Positions 34,990 to 46,500 of a stretch of DNA of 64,000 nucleotides are shown piece after piece. The notes beneath the pieces were generated by a model. It worked only from the letters and a program-made list of their open reading frames with translations. It searched no databases and was not told the origin of the DNA. A program made the position numbers and the translations under genes. Position 1 is the first letter of the stretch, and each line of letters begins with the position of its first letter. The stretch covers positions 24,986,001-25,050,000 of the forward strand of contig OZ316892.1 of assembly GCA_973895155.1 (NCBI GenBank). Direction: 5' to 3'. Origin of the DNA: Marsupella aquatica (lineage: Eukaryota; Marchantiophyta).

Positions 34990-35190
34990 AAGTGACTAGG
35001 TGGCTAATTCTTAGTTGATTTGAAGCCAATAAAGATAAACACTTATTTCATGCATATGTTGAAAAAGAAACTTACTGAGATTTGAGCCAAAAGTGGGTAG
35101 GTGGCTACTTCTTAGCTGACTTAAAGTCCATCAAGATAAACACTTACTTCATGCATCTTTGGAAAAAAACAAACTGAGATTGAGCTCAGG
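34990..35190 (+). repeat. Tandem duplication, period ~101 bp
   Basis: AAGTGACTAGGTGGCTAATTC...AAAGATAAACACTTATTTCATGC... is repeated from 35091 with moderate divergence. Confidence 0.8.
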
Positions 35191-35692
35191 GGGAAGTGCC
35201 CTCTTTGGGAAAGCACAGGTTACAAGGTTGAAGTAAGCTAGGTACACCCAGTTTCCTCTTAAACCGCCACTAGCCAAGACCAAAATGTGGTTACATAGTT
35301 TTCACCATTTTTAGTACTTTTCCCAAAATTGTGGAGCAAAGTCTTACGATAGAGGAAAAGAATGTGAAAAAGTGAGAAGTTTTGGACACTCCTCCTTTTA
35401 TATGGCCAATGGTGGTTTAATCAAAACACACCCCACCCAAAGTGGAGTACACTAGATGCACTTTGGTCTCAGCCTTAGAAAACTCAACTGACAATCAGGC
35501 AACGGGAGGAGTGAGTTGGGCAGGGGACTCAAGGCTCATTATGAGCCTTCAATATTGGCTTTTGTCATGAAGTTGTGATCCATCTGAGTGGACAATGTCA
35601 TTCCACTTTCTAGTCCTGAGGATTTGCTGGCACTTGGAGTGTGGTACAAATGGGAACCCATTTTGTGCACTTGAAGTGCTCCCCCTTTGCAT

Positions 35693-36892
35693 GTTTGGAC
35701 TTAACAGGCCCCTTTCGCTTCTTGTGGACTTAACAGTTCAACAAGATCATTTTAAGACTTAAAAGGGCCCCTATCACTGTGCACCATTGTGTGTTCTTCT
35801 AGGGTCCTTCTGGCACAGTTTCACAGGGAGGAACATGCTAAGTTCATTGCAGTAGCACAAAATGGTAGGATGGAGCTAGCAAACTTTTAGCGGAGGCTTG
35901 TTTACAAAGCAGGGTTTAGGGTCTTAGAGAGTGGAGTCGGCTTCGCAGTGAGGCCCCGAGTGAGGCTGGGCAGCAATGGTCTGAGGGGCAGGGAGGACAG
36001 AAAAATGTTGATGGGACGCGGGGATGTGGAGTCGGGTGTGGAGTGATGGTCGTTGGCAGGGATTGTGGCGCCCTTAGTATTTCTATGGCACCTTGACTGA
36101 CAGAAGAAAAATAGGGTGAAGTGCACTTGAATTCACAGGACTTCAATCTTGCAGCGCCTATTCCTATATGTGAAAACTGGCGGTGGTGACGTCCAGATGG
36201 ATGATTGTCTATGGGTGAAGAATGCAGGTCATGGGTCCTTTGTCCTATAGTACAGTTTACAAAATGGTGTCATACCCTTAAGAACTATGTCTTGTCTAGG
36301 ATAGAATGCTTTCCTCTCCAGCACAAGCAGTGCAGAAATCACTAGCAGCACAAACAACCTCCCTCCATTTGCACAGCACAACAAATGGACCTCAATCCAT
36401 TTCCAAATTAGACATGATTGGGTTTTTTCCAATTGAGTTCCCAATATTCAGCATTTGACCTCCCACCATATTGATTACTTAGTGTTTTTCAATTGCTCCT
36501 TGCATTCCTGTCTCCCTCCCCTTTTCAATGGAGTCCAGATCTTGGGTCAATTGAAATGCTTTCACTCTGATGTGTAAAGAGGCCCTTCTTAGTGAAGCTC
36601 TTTCCTCCCCTCCCCTCCTTCCCTCCCTAGCACTTGCTTCCACACCAAAAAATTCCACTCCTTCAGCCACACTAGAACTTTTGGCCGAGGTAAACTGCCA
36701 CTAAATGTGCAATACTGCGGGCTGCACTGTGTGGTGTTGCACATGTTCTTGTAACATGCTTAGCAAGGAGTTAGAACCCCAGAACAACACACGATGGAGC
36801 ACAATGATAGGGGCCTGGTTAAGTCTTAAGATGATCTCGCTGGACTCTTAAGTCCACAAGATGCTAGAGGGGCCAGGCTATTAAGTCCAAAC
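35693..36892. mobile_element. Fold-back element with ~120-bp terminal inverted repeats
   Basis: 35693-35812 and the reverse complement of 36776-36892 align along their length: GTTTGGACTTAA, CTTGTGGACTTAA, TTTAAGACTTAA, GGCCCCTATCA, TGTGTGTTSTTCT. The ~960-bp interior has no recognisable transposase. Both outer flanks were inspected and no clear target-site duplication is seen. Confidence 0.7.
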
Positions 36893-36904
36893 TTGCGGCC
36901 TTTG

Positions 36905-37010
36905 TGTTTATAAAACTGGCCCTTTCCCCTCTTTTCGTCCCCTTCATTGGGTTGCTTTGCCTTGGAGATCATGTCTCCCGGTTCGGCGTTTTTTGCCCTT
37001 GAACACTGTG
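36905..37010 (+). repeat. T-rich dispersed repeat copy
   Basis: CCCCTTCATTGGGTTGCTTTGCCTTGGAGATCATGTCTCCCGGTT matches the family at 59530-59665 in order and spacing (given here as shared blocks TTCATTGGG, GATCATGTCTCCC). Confidence 0.5.
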
Positions 37011-37202
37011 ATATATATTTTCAAAGGCAAAAAGAAACCTCAACTTGAAGCCAGGCCAATAAAGTATTCGGAGTGGTCAATTGGGATTGCATCAACAGCC
37101 CGCCATCCAGTCTCACATGACACAAGAGCAAGGTCACGTCCATTGTCGACTGGGCAAGTCATATTGAAAAGAATAGGGCCATGTTAAGTCAACCTTTAAA
37201 AA

Positions 37203-37217
37203 GGGGGGGGGGGGGGA
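37203..37217. repeat. Poly(G) run
   Basis: Long G homopolymer; a likely site of length polymorphism or assembly error. Confidence 0.9.
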
Positions 37218-37288
37218 GGGGATATGCGAGTCTTTCTCTCCACTAGTGCCTATAGAATAATACGTTTTGCATAGTGGTGGTGGAGCCA

Positions 37289-37740
37289 CGTCCCCTTGTT
37301 AAAACAAATCTTAGGGGTCCCTGTACCTACGCTACTATATATATATAAGAAAAAAGAGCTAGGGGGTTCATTTTATCCAACCTATCAAAAATCAAGCGCA
37401 CACCTCATATGACGATTTATGCTCCTGGAGGCATGCTACTAAGTCCAGAGATTAAAAAAATAAAAACGAGCTATGGGAGTTTATATCAATCGTCCCCTTG
37501 TTAAAATTCTTAGGGGTTCCTACGCTACGCTACTGTATATAATATATATACAAACATAAATAAAAACGAGCTAGGGGGTTCATTTTATCTAACCTATCAA
37601 ATATAAAGCGCACACCTCATATGACGATTTATGCTCCTGTAGGTATGCTAGTAAGTCCAGACATAAGAAACAGCGGGCTATGGGAGTTCATATTAATCCA
37701 ACCTATCAAAGAAAAGCGCATACCACTAATGGCGATTTAA
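37289..37740 (+). repeat. Tandem repeat, period ~202 bp, two and a third copies
   Basis: CGTCCCCTTGTTAAAA starts units at 37289 and 37491. Each continues with TTAGGGGTYCC, a TATATA run, GAGCTAGGGGGTTCATTTTA, GCGCACACCTCATATGACGA and TAAGTCCAGA. A third partial unit runs from about 37676 to 37740. Confidence 0.85.
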
Positions 37741-38069
37741 ATGTAAATAACTCCACATAAAGATATCATCCAGTGCAAGTCAAGTTAGTTACTGTGGCAC
37801 TGCACTCCCTATAAGGGAAAGTGTGTCCCTATCGGGCGCCTTTTGTTTTTTTGCAGTATATATTTGGCTTATATCATATGGCTATATTCTGCTGTTAAAT
37901 AATATCACCAAAATGGACCCTTTATATAGGTCAGTGATTTTAATCTAATTTCTGATTCCCAGCAGTATAGCTTGCAGCGCTTCAGTATCGCACTATTTCT
38001 TAGTCTGGTGTTGCCATGCCAAAAAAACTACTCTAATTGATTGAATTCAAACAAAAATAAAGCTGCAAT

Positions 38070-38333
38070 TATTTATTTATTTATTTATTTATTTTTTGAA
38101 AATACGTGTTTATTAGAGAAGCCACCACGGCAAAGACCAGCGAGGCAGGCAACAAACCACACAGAGGGTCACACACCCCAATCGGCGACTAAACGCCAAA
38201 AATTGCCCCAACAGTACACAAGGTCACCTCCTAAAGAAAGGCCAAGCCAAGGGGGAAGAAAGAAAAATAACTAAGTTACACAACAGGCAAACAAGGCACC
38301 ACCTGCAGGCAAAGGGGGGCCTCAATAAATGCC
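38070..38333 (-). mobile_element. Retroposon insert with (TAAA)n tail and 16-bp TSD
   Basis: The 264-bp insert begins on the plus strand with (TTTA)n, i.e. a (TAAA)n 3' tail on the minus strand. AAAATAAAGCTGCAAT (38054-38069) and AAAATAAAGCTACAAT (38334-38349) flank it with one mismatch. No A/B-box promoter is seen, so a 5'-truncated LINE is more likely than a SINE. Confidence 0.75.
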
Positions 38334-38879
38334 AAAATAAAGCTACAATGTCAATCCCTTATTTAGTGGATCCCTATGAACAGGCTCCTGGTCATTTGAA
38401 GCCCATTTTCATTACACTATTGACTGTTATTAGTATGACTCCCACTGATTGTGAGCAGGCATATTTAGTCTAAACATGAATCAGCTTTACACACACAGTC
38501 ACACATTTTTAGTACATCAGTCTGTGTTCCTTTGGTCTCAAGAGCGGAAATGAATTAATGGAGAAAAAACTGTTTTCAAATTTACACAATAATTTGTGTC
38601 AATATCACCCATTTAACCAGCACTTTAGATTAAAAAAATTAGACTAATGTAGAACTGACAAAAATTAGAATTATAATCAACTCAAGATGATTTAAGTCGC
38701 GAATACGACTTTCATCTACTCACGATCTTTCCGGCATTGCCTAACTCCAACATTGAACCTCTGTAGATTTGCTACCAACATGGTCAATAGGGATAAAATT
38801 AAGGATGAGAAGAGTAATAAGAGCAATGGCAGTGATTATTCAGTCTAGGACTTGAGAAAAGCACGACCATGGATAGCTC

Positions 38880-39507
38880 TAATGGGCCATTATTGACCAT
38901 TGAAAAATGACCTATTTTTCAACAAAGCATCGTAGATACCCAGGAAGCTCTACATGAGCCAAGTCATGGGGCCCTGTATTCCTGCCCGTATTTCCAGGAC
39001 AACAGACCTAGGGGTCTAACGTAATGGTCGACTCAAGTTTATACTTCTATTTTGCGCTGGTTGTCAACCATGGAAAATGAACCATTTTTATAACATATCA
39101 CCATAGGAGCCCAAAAAAGTACACATGAGCTCGATCATGAGTTCACATATGTTCTGGCCAACAGATCCAAGGGTTTAAAGCTATGACCAACTCAAGTTTA
39201 TACTTGTAGTTTTGGGTCAATTACCAATCATGGAAAAATAAATAAATTTATATTTGTAATTCAAGTTATATTTAAGTTGGAAAATTAATCCAAAATTAAT
39301 TAATCATGGAAAAATAAATTAGTCCAAAATTAATTATATTTGTAATTTAAGTTTATATTTGTAATTCTGGGTCGATTGCCAATCGTGGAAAATATACCTT
39401 TTTCTTACAAATCACCATAGAAGCCTAGGAAAATTCATGTGAGCCCAATCATGGGCCGCATGTTTCTTGGCTAAGGGATCCAAGGATCTAAAGTCATGTT
39501 GTTTCAA
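38880..39507 (+). repeat. Tandem array, period ~157 bp
   Basis: The anchor GTTTATAYTTSTA recurs at 39037, 39196 and 39351, and the next unit is interrupted by the transposon at 39516. Units share ACCATGGAAAATGA, CACCATAGGAGCCCA, ATGAGCYCRATCATG and GGATCCAAGG. The rest of the interrupted unit is at 48680-48850. Confidence 0.8.
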
Positions 39508-39740
39508 ATTTATACCCCGGGGTCCTCACTTATTTCCTTCCGACCCATCACGCGCGAATAAGTATAGGGTTTTTTAATTCAATTTTGCAGAATACTTAAG
39601 AAGTTTTGTTGAAGAACTTTAGGGGTTGAGAAATACATATTGCAACTTAGAATTATAATAGGGGTGCTAAAAACCTCACTTCTTCAAATTAAGTTGTTAG
39701 TTTAAGATAGGGCATTTTAAGAGAGGCCATATATGAGGAA

Positions 39741-39769
39741 CACGTGTCAGTTTTTAATTGGTACACGTG
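39741..39769. promoter_or_regulatory. Two G-box/ABRE-like motifs
   Basis: CACGTGTC at 39741-39748 and CACGTGGC at 39764-39771, about two helical turns apart, lie 225 bp inside the left end of the transposon. ACGTGKC is the abscisic-acid response core in plants. A promoter role is inference. Confidence 0.45.
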
Positions 39770-40099
39770 GCACTTCCTTATGTACATTAATAGGTTGTAG
39801 GGTTTGGGGGAAAATGGGGGTTCTGTGGTGCGGTGAGACTTTGAGGGAAAATTTTGAATTATGTGGGCGGGAGGTACTGGTGGCTTGGTGGACCATGATG
39901 GGGAAGGGAGGGGTTAGGGTAGGTGGGAGGGTGGGAAGTGTCGGGGCCTTTAGGGCCATGCATTCGATCCATCCATCCATCCATTAGTTGGGCATCCAAT
40001 GGTTGAGCGTTGCCTGGCTGTTTAGGGCAAATGTGAGACCGTTGGAGAGGATTGCGCCTTGTGAACGCTACGGAGTGTGCAGGGTGAGCCGTGGACCGA

Positions 40100-41240
40100 G
40101 GGGCTAGGTGTTGCTTTGATCTTTTTCGAAGGAAATGCATGCTGAAACTAGCCGGGCTGCTGCAATCGTGATCGATGTGAGCTGGGGGTCGGGGTCTAGG
40201 CATTGCTTCGAGCATTTCTTGAAGGAAAGTTTACACACAGACTGGGCACTACGGATCTATTGATGGAAGGTGGCAGCTTCGAGTGTAATTGAGGGACGTC
40301 GCGAGTGTGACTAAGGTCGCAGCTGAAGTTGATCGGGACTAGATTGAAAGTGATTGGGCGACTGCGGGCACTGTGGGTGTGATCAAGTTGGCTGCTGCTG
40401 GGATTGATGTGCAAACTTCAATCACAGCCGCAACATTGATTCAAGTTGTTTTGAAGGAATTTTTTACACACAAGCTGGGCAAGTCTGCGGTTGTGATAGA
40501 GGTGTAGCTGAAGTTGGGGCTGAGTGAAGTTGGCTGCGCGAATGTGGGTGTTGCAACTTAGTTTGATGAAGGCGCGCTGTACATGAACAAGTGAAAAATG
40601 CGCAGGGTGAGATGGGGGTCGAGGCTGTGCACTACCGCAAACGTTTTTGAGAGGAATGCACACAGATTGGGTGTTGCAGCTGCGATTGAGACCTTGGGCA
40701 ATATGTGCAATGGAGTGAGATCGGGGTGCGCTGCTGCTGTGATGTCCAAGTGAGGTTGGGGTACGCTGCTACTGCGATTGAGTTGGTAGGGGTGCATTGG
40801 AGCTGCTACTGCGATTGTTGATTGAAGTTTGGGTGATCAGTCTGTTGCTGAGTTGCGATTGAGTCACGGTTTACTGTTGCTGTGATTGATCAAGCGGAGG
40901 TCAGGGTGTGCTATTGCGCTGCGTTGCTTGCAAATCCGCATCAAATCAAGATTGAGTGGAGGTCGGGGTGTGCTGCTGTATTGCGCTGCATTGCTGGCTG
41001 TGCTCAAGTGAAGGTCGAGTGAAGATTGAGTGAGTTTCTGTTGCTGTGATTGAGTCGAGGTGGGGTGATACAAGCTTCGCTGTGTTGCTGGCTGCAAACA
41101 AGTTCATAGAAGGTGTGGTTGAGTGGTTTGCTGGTGCTGCAATTGAGTGGAGGTGGGCTGATTTGAGCTACGCTGATCAAGCTCCGCCCTGAAGTCCAAG
41201 TGCAAGTAAGCTGCCTGATCAAGCTCTGCTCTAGGCTCGC
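40100..41240 (+). repeat. Degenerate G/T-rich minisatellite in the transposon leader
   Basis: Variants of GCTGCTGYGATTGAGTGG and AGGTCGGGGTG recur irregularly every ~40-90 bp. The tract is not coding on the plus strand and lies upstream of the finger ORF. Confidence 0.55.
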
Positions 41241-41990
41241 CTGGGTGACTGTGTTGTGTCATGCTTTGACTGCATCTGGTGGAGTTCTCACTCACTTTCC
41301 TACTACTTTAATTTGATCTTTAGACTACATTGTAGTCAATGCTTGGTTTCTTTGCTAGATAGTGCTGTAATCTTTGTGTCTCGTTTGCTCTCAAGTTCCC
41401 GATTGACTTTGCGTGCAGGAAGCCCTATGTACTGTTCTTTTGTTTAGAAGCCAGCTATTTGATGCAACTATTCTAGTGATTTTGGCATGGCCAAAGGAGG
41501 ACTGGCCTGAATGCCCACAATAAGTATTATAGCTTAGGGTGGGCGTAGTTCTTCTTCCACCCTCTGGAGTACTGTATGGGGATTCTATTTGCACATGGTT
41601 CTTTCTGCATGGGACTGACTATATCATTCTTCCCAGAGTTGCTTTTGACTGTGAATAGCTAATCATTCATAGAACAATGCAGTGTTTAGAGCTCTCAAAT
41701 AATCCATGATATATGTACCTCCCCCTCTTTTGCAAGCACCCTGACTACATATTCAAGTGAAAAGAAATAGTACTTTACCATGTTCAACTATGCATTATTC
41801 GACTGAACTAGAAATAGACAACTGAAGGAAGAATCTAATAAGAATTAGATTAGTTGCTGAAAATAAGTCAAGAATCAAAAGCTTTCATTGACATTCAGTT
41901 GGCAATGTGTTGTGCAGCTTGTTCAAGAAGAGGACAGTGCTTGGTCTAGGGTCTGTGTAATTTTAGGACCTGGAATCAGTTCTTGCCAAG

Positions 41991-42310
41991 GTACGTTAAG
42001 TTGTGGCTCTTGTGTTGACAATGTTATTTCTTGGTTTATGCTCAGTTCTCCATGACTCTGCAATTGTTTACTGTCTGTACAACTAAGCTCTTTTGTACTC
42101 CTTTGTTGTGTCTGGTCTTAGTTATTGGATGTTTTATGGTATACTTCATTTGCCTCTCTTAAGTCCTTAGTTTATGCATTTAGTCTCCTATTTGCTCTCT
42201 ACCAGGGAATGAATTTCCATTGGGAATGAACCTGGCCTCGGTTACACTCCTCGAGCTCAGTCACCTACATTTCTGATCAGTTTAAAATATGTTCTGAACT
42301 CTTCTTGCAG
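41991..42310 (+). other. Probable intron 1 of the finger-ORF transcript
   Basis: Donor CCAAG|GTACGTTAAG and acceptor CTTCTTGCAG|GATGG, with T-rich sequence before the acceptor. It would lie in the 5' untranslated region. Confidence 0.5.
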
Positions 42311-42414
42311 GATGGATTGGTTTCCTGATTGGTTTAGAGTGTAGGGGAAGTATTTCAGAAGCTTCAGCAATATACGTTCAAATCCAAAAATTGTGTACAG
42401 AGCAGACAATCAAG

Positions 42415-42553
42415 GTAACTAATTATGCTTATCTTTAAGATGCTCAATTTGTAGTTGCACCAATAACTATGAATGTGCTGTTCAATGCTGAATGGATATC
42501 GAGGCAGGGGTTGAAATTGGATGCTAAGTGAATGGAGCATTTGTTGTGCACAG
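42415..42553 (+). other. Probable intron 2 of the finger-ORF transcript
   Basis: Donor ATCAAG|GTAACTAATT and acceptor GTTGTGCACAG|GTAAAATC. If used it removes the ATG at 42532 and makes the ATG at 42580 the first start codon of the finger ORF. Confidence 0.5.
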
Positions 42554-42579
42554 GTAAAATCATCATCAGACAAGCTGAG

Positions 42580-43245
42580 ATGGCTTTAGATGTACCACGG
42601 ATTGACATATTTTCCCATAAGGAGCACCACCGCATGGATCCCCCTTGTTGTTTCTTCTGTGATGAGACAGATGATGTGGTATTTTGTGATGGTCCTTGTA
42701 GTAGACATTTTCACTTCGTTGGTGGAGAAGGTATGCAGGGGGCCATTTGCACTCCTGTCACATTGCCTGAAAACAATGACTGGAGGGCACCCTGGGTTTG
42801 TCAACTGTGTGCTGCCGGTAGAGCTAGATGCTTTGCTTGTGGACTCATTGGCAGATTTGAAAATCCCACAACACAAGAATCTCTTGTGCTCCACTGTGCC
42901 CACCCTCATTGCTTTTCTCATTACCACCCTGGCTGCCTTAGGGTGCTACTTATGGTTGGGGCACTGCCTCATAGGTCTCATCCAGCAAGTCCTAAAAACC
43001 TAATGTGCCCAAGGCATTTTTGTGACTACTGTAAAGTCTACAAGGATGGGATTAAAAACTTTGTACAGTGTCGCAGATGCCCTCGCAGTTGGTGTCATGA
43101 TGAGACACCTGGGGGGGTGAAACACCTTAGGAGGTGTGTGAAGGGTAGGGACCATTGGGATGTGGAAGGGTGGCATTTTATTTATTGTCACAGGCATGCA
43201 ATACCTGAGGGGGAATTGGTTCCTGTGCAGCCTCATACCTCTTAG
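42580..43245 (+). CDS. EDM2-like PHD/C5HCH zinc-finger protein encoded by the transposon
   Basis: Intact frame; I prefer the ATG at 42580 (MALDVPR) because an acceptor site at 42553 would exclude the upstream ATG at 42532. Numbering from 42532. Finger 1: C40, C43, C52, C56, H59/H61, C90, C93 with the block FCDGPCSRHFHF, typical of the plant EDM2 PHD finger. Finger 2: C100, C103, C122, C127, H130/H132, C135, C159, H162. Finger 3: C164, C167, C180, C183, C188, then C219 and H222, with CDYCK...VQCRRCPRSWC recalling the C5HCH module after the PHD fingers in EDM2 and NSD proteins. Such modules read histone-tail methylation; host EDM2 acts at silenced transposon chromatin. It lies 276 bp upstream of the transposase gene on the same strand and has no lesions, unlike that gene. 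Role in the element is inference: targeting, or escape from silencing. Confidence 0.7.
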   Translation: MALDVPRIDIFSHKEHHRMDPPCCFFCDETDDVVFCDGPCSRHFHFVGGEGMQGAICTPVTLPENNDWRAPWVCQLCAAGRARCFACGLIGRFENPTTQESLVLHCAHPHCFSHYHPGCLRVLLMVGALPHRSHPASPKNLMCPRHFCDYCKVYKDGIKNFVQCRRCPRSWCHDETPGGVKHLRRCVKGRDHWDVEGWHFIYCHRHAIPEGELVPVQPHTS

Positions 43246-43520
43246 AGGCTGTGAGAAATATTGCTAGAATTTCTTTGCTAGAGGCCTTATAACATGAGTA
43301 ATCACATGTGAACAATGATAACAAGATTTTGTTTTTGTTGGTCTCCAAATTTGGAGATCAAAAGCTTTTTTGAACTATTTTGGAGTAATCTCTAATACTC
43401 TTTGTATTGTTTTGTTCACTATGCTATATGGCAGGTTCAGTCTATATGGGAGGTTCTTTACGTGACTGTGATTGTATTTAGAACCCTTGATCACTCTCTA
43501 ACTTGAACAAATTGATTGAA

Positions 43521-46500
43521 ATGGCTGCCCAGTTTGTAAAATTTACTTCACAAAAAAAGGGATGTGGTCATTGATGGGAAAGATGAAGAACCTATAGCTG
43601 TGTTGGCCTTCAAAGAAGGACAAACTTTAGCTGATTTTCGAAGTTGAATTCCTGATTTGGTTGATTTTGATTTTGATTTCTGGGATTATAGACTTCCTGG
43701 TCGCATGAAGGTCAAGAGTGAGAAAATGACTGAGTTGTCTGAATTGGATGGGAAAGTTGCTGTCATTGAACAAATAGGATCCTTGCCGACTGGTAGAACA
43801 CAGTTTCCATCAGTATCTCCTGCTGTCACCCAATCGGTTGCAGTGGACTCTTCACAAGGTGAACAGCTTCAAGAAGCTCCCCCTATGAGAGCTTCTTTTG
43901 AGTCTCTTCTCATGTCTCAGGCGGCTGTCAAAGTCTGGAATGATGAATATATAAGACTAGAGAAGTGGATTCACAAGAATGGTTATAAAGCTCATAATTG
44001 GAGAATTCGAACTTGGGATGAAGGACAGGATGTGAGAGGCCATCTGGAGTGTCTTGAATGTAGAGTGATCTATGGGAGGGCAAACAATTCACAAGATAAG
44101 AAGTCAGTTGCTAATTTGTTCAGCAATTTTAAGACCAAGCACCTTGCCTTTGCTAAACACAAAGACAATTACTGCAGGAGAATGGGCATTGCTATGACTG
44201 GGGTCAAGCCCTCAGATCTTGCACAAAAGCCTGAGTTTGATTATGAGGGGGCCATAGCAACTAGCCTAGAGATAGTCCAGACTCTGAATGTTGAGTGTGG
44301 AGGTGATGATGAGCTATTTCATGTGCCCCCTGTGCCTGGTTTAGCCAATAATGCAAACAAGTGGTTCCTGTATAAGGTCAGGTGTAAGGTTTGTGGGGCA
44401 ATCATGGATCTGGTTTGTAAGAAGGGGACTTTGGATCACAACCTGAGGACACACTTGGTCAGTCGGGGTCACCTGGATGTAGTTGAAGCCAGAGAGAATA
44501 CTGCTGAACTTGCATTGAGATCTGGAAAGAGGGGCAGACCAAGGAAGCCAGATGAGAGGGATCAACATCCTTCCCAAAATTCAATTTTAAAATTCTTCAA
44601 GGAGGATGCTTCCAATGCAAGCAGCAGCTCTGGCACAGGTGGGTCTGTAGACATCGATATGGGCCTAAGTTTGCTCTGTTGGGGAATATGGGATGAATAT
44701 GTAGAGTGGAAGAATGTGAAGTATGTTGTGAAGGGTATCTTGCAGGATCAGCATGGAGGACATGTATGGAATGTGAATGCCACAGTCTCTGTTGATGTCT
44801 ACAATCCTAATACAAATTCTATTGTACATATAGAAGGACTATTTAGGCATAAACAGTGTTGTAGGCTGTCCTTGTATGGTGGAGGGTTTCTGAACTTAAC
44901 TTGCAGTAGATGTCATGCTATAACACTAGAAGATGACTTTCGTGGGCGGGTGCACAGGGAAGCGGAGGCTTTAGCAAAGAGAGGGGAAAGAAGCACAGAG
45001 GGTGGTTTGAATGCACGTTACTTGACACGTCCAGAGTTGCCCACATAGATGCATGGTCTCAATGTCAAAAGAAGAAAAGAGGGATGGTTGTTGGCATTAC
45101 AAAACTCAGAAAGTGTGTGCCCTTAGTACTAGGAAGAGAAAATTGCAAGAACTGTTAGGAGTAGCTGCAGACAGAAAAGATTTGAGACTTTTCCTAAGGA
45201 GTATAGTCAATGGACATAGGAATGGTGCATTTGGTGGAAAAGAAGGTCTGTGGGATTTTCTGAAAGATGTAGGTAGAAATTTGGAGAGAAGTGCAAGGGG
45301 GTTTCGTTACAGTCAGAAAACAAAAGCCATAGCTCAGGCTATGTTTCAATATGGGGGCCGGTAGGTGGCCCATGTTTTTGCAAGGAACTTAGCTGGGCCA
45401 AGCCTGAAGACACTAAAACGAGATAGAGCAAAATTTGTTCAATTTTGTGCTGGAATTAGGCCAGAAACATTCAAGGAGGTGGCTTGAATTCTGTCTGCTG
45501 CAAAGGAGATATTGGGAATTGAAGGAGATGTACCTGTCATGCTTGCAGAGGATGAAACCAGGATCAAGGAAAGCCCAAGGTATGTTTGCATATTATAGCA
45601 CATAATGATGCAATTGAAGGTGAAGATTATTTGTGATGCATAGTTTTACCAATTCTTTGAAATTGACTTGGTTTTCATTGGGCTCTCTGCAGGTGGGAGG
45701 CCAAATATGACACTTTGATTGGTTTTTGTGGCCATAAGGATGGGCATACCTGTGAATTTGGATTAGAAATTCTTGTAGGTGATGGTGAGGATGGCTATAA
45801 CAAGATTGTAAATACATTTGAGGATTTTAACAAAGGAATGTATGCTAGAGTTGTCATTGTGAATCCATTGCATGTTGGAATGCCAAAGTTGGCCTTCTGT
45901 GCTATATCAACATGTAACAAGTTCAAGGCAGAATGGGTTAGAGAGCACTGGAAGCAATTAAAAGAATCTTGGGATCTACATTGCAGAGACTCTGTAGGTC
46001 CTTTGCTTGGGCATGCTAGTGATGGTGATGCAAGGCGCAGGAAATTGATGTTAGAAGATTACAGAGGAGCTAATGGGTCTTACCCTAGATTTTCTGTAGG
46101 GTGGGAAGGATGGCCTTACTCAGTTGCCATATTGCCTAATGGGGACCTGTATGGTTTTGGTGATCAAGACCAGCCTCACAATGGGAAAAAACTTATTAAC
46201 CCACTAGATCGAGTGTCCTCAATAATGGCACTTGGAGACCAACATGCTTCCCTGTTTCATGTCTGTAATGTGTACAATAACTATCCAATCCATCAACATG
46301 GATTGAATTGGGATGATGTGAACAGATTGGACCGTCAAAACTGGGCTGGTCCCCAAAGGATAGCATCAAAAAAGGTGCGTGACTGTTTAGCAGATTTGCA
46401 TGGAAGAATTGATATGTTGCATGAACGATCCAAGTTTGGGGACAGAGTTGTATCTGCAGATCTGTGCAGACTATATTGACATTTTCTACTCCCAGAGACA

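Noticed and set aside
36229-36670. Minus-strand ORFs inside the fold-back element as transposase
   Set aside because: Short, in different frames, with no transposase motif.
39747-41300. Several Pro/His/Ser-rich minus-strand ORFs across 39.7-41.3 kb
   Set aside because: They are shadows of the degenerate GCTG/GGTCGGGG repeat on the plus strand; the low-complexity composition explains the open frames.
42532-42579. ATG at 42532 as start of the finger ORF
   Set aside because: A good acceptor site at 42552-42553 would splice this ATG out; the next ATG at 42580 gives a natural start.
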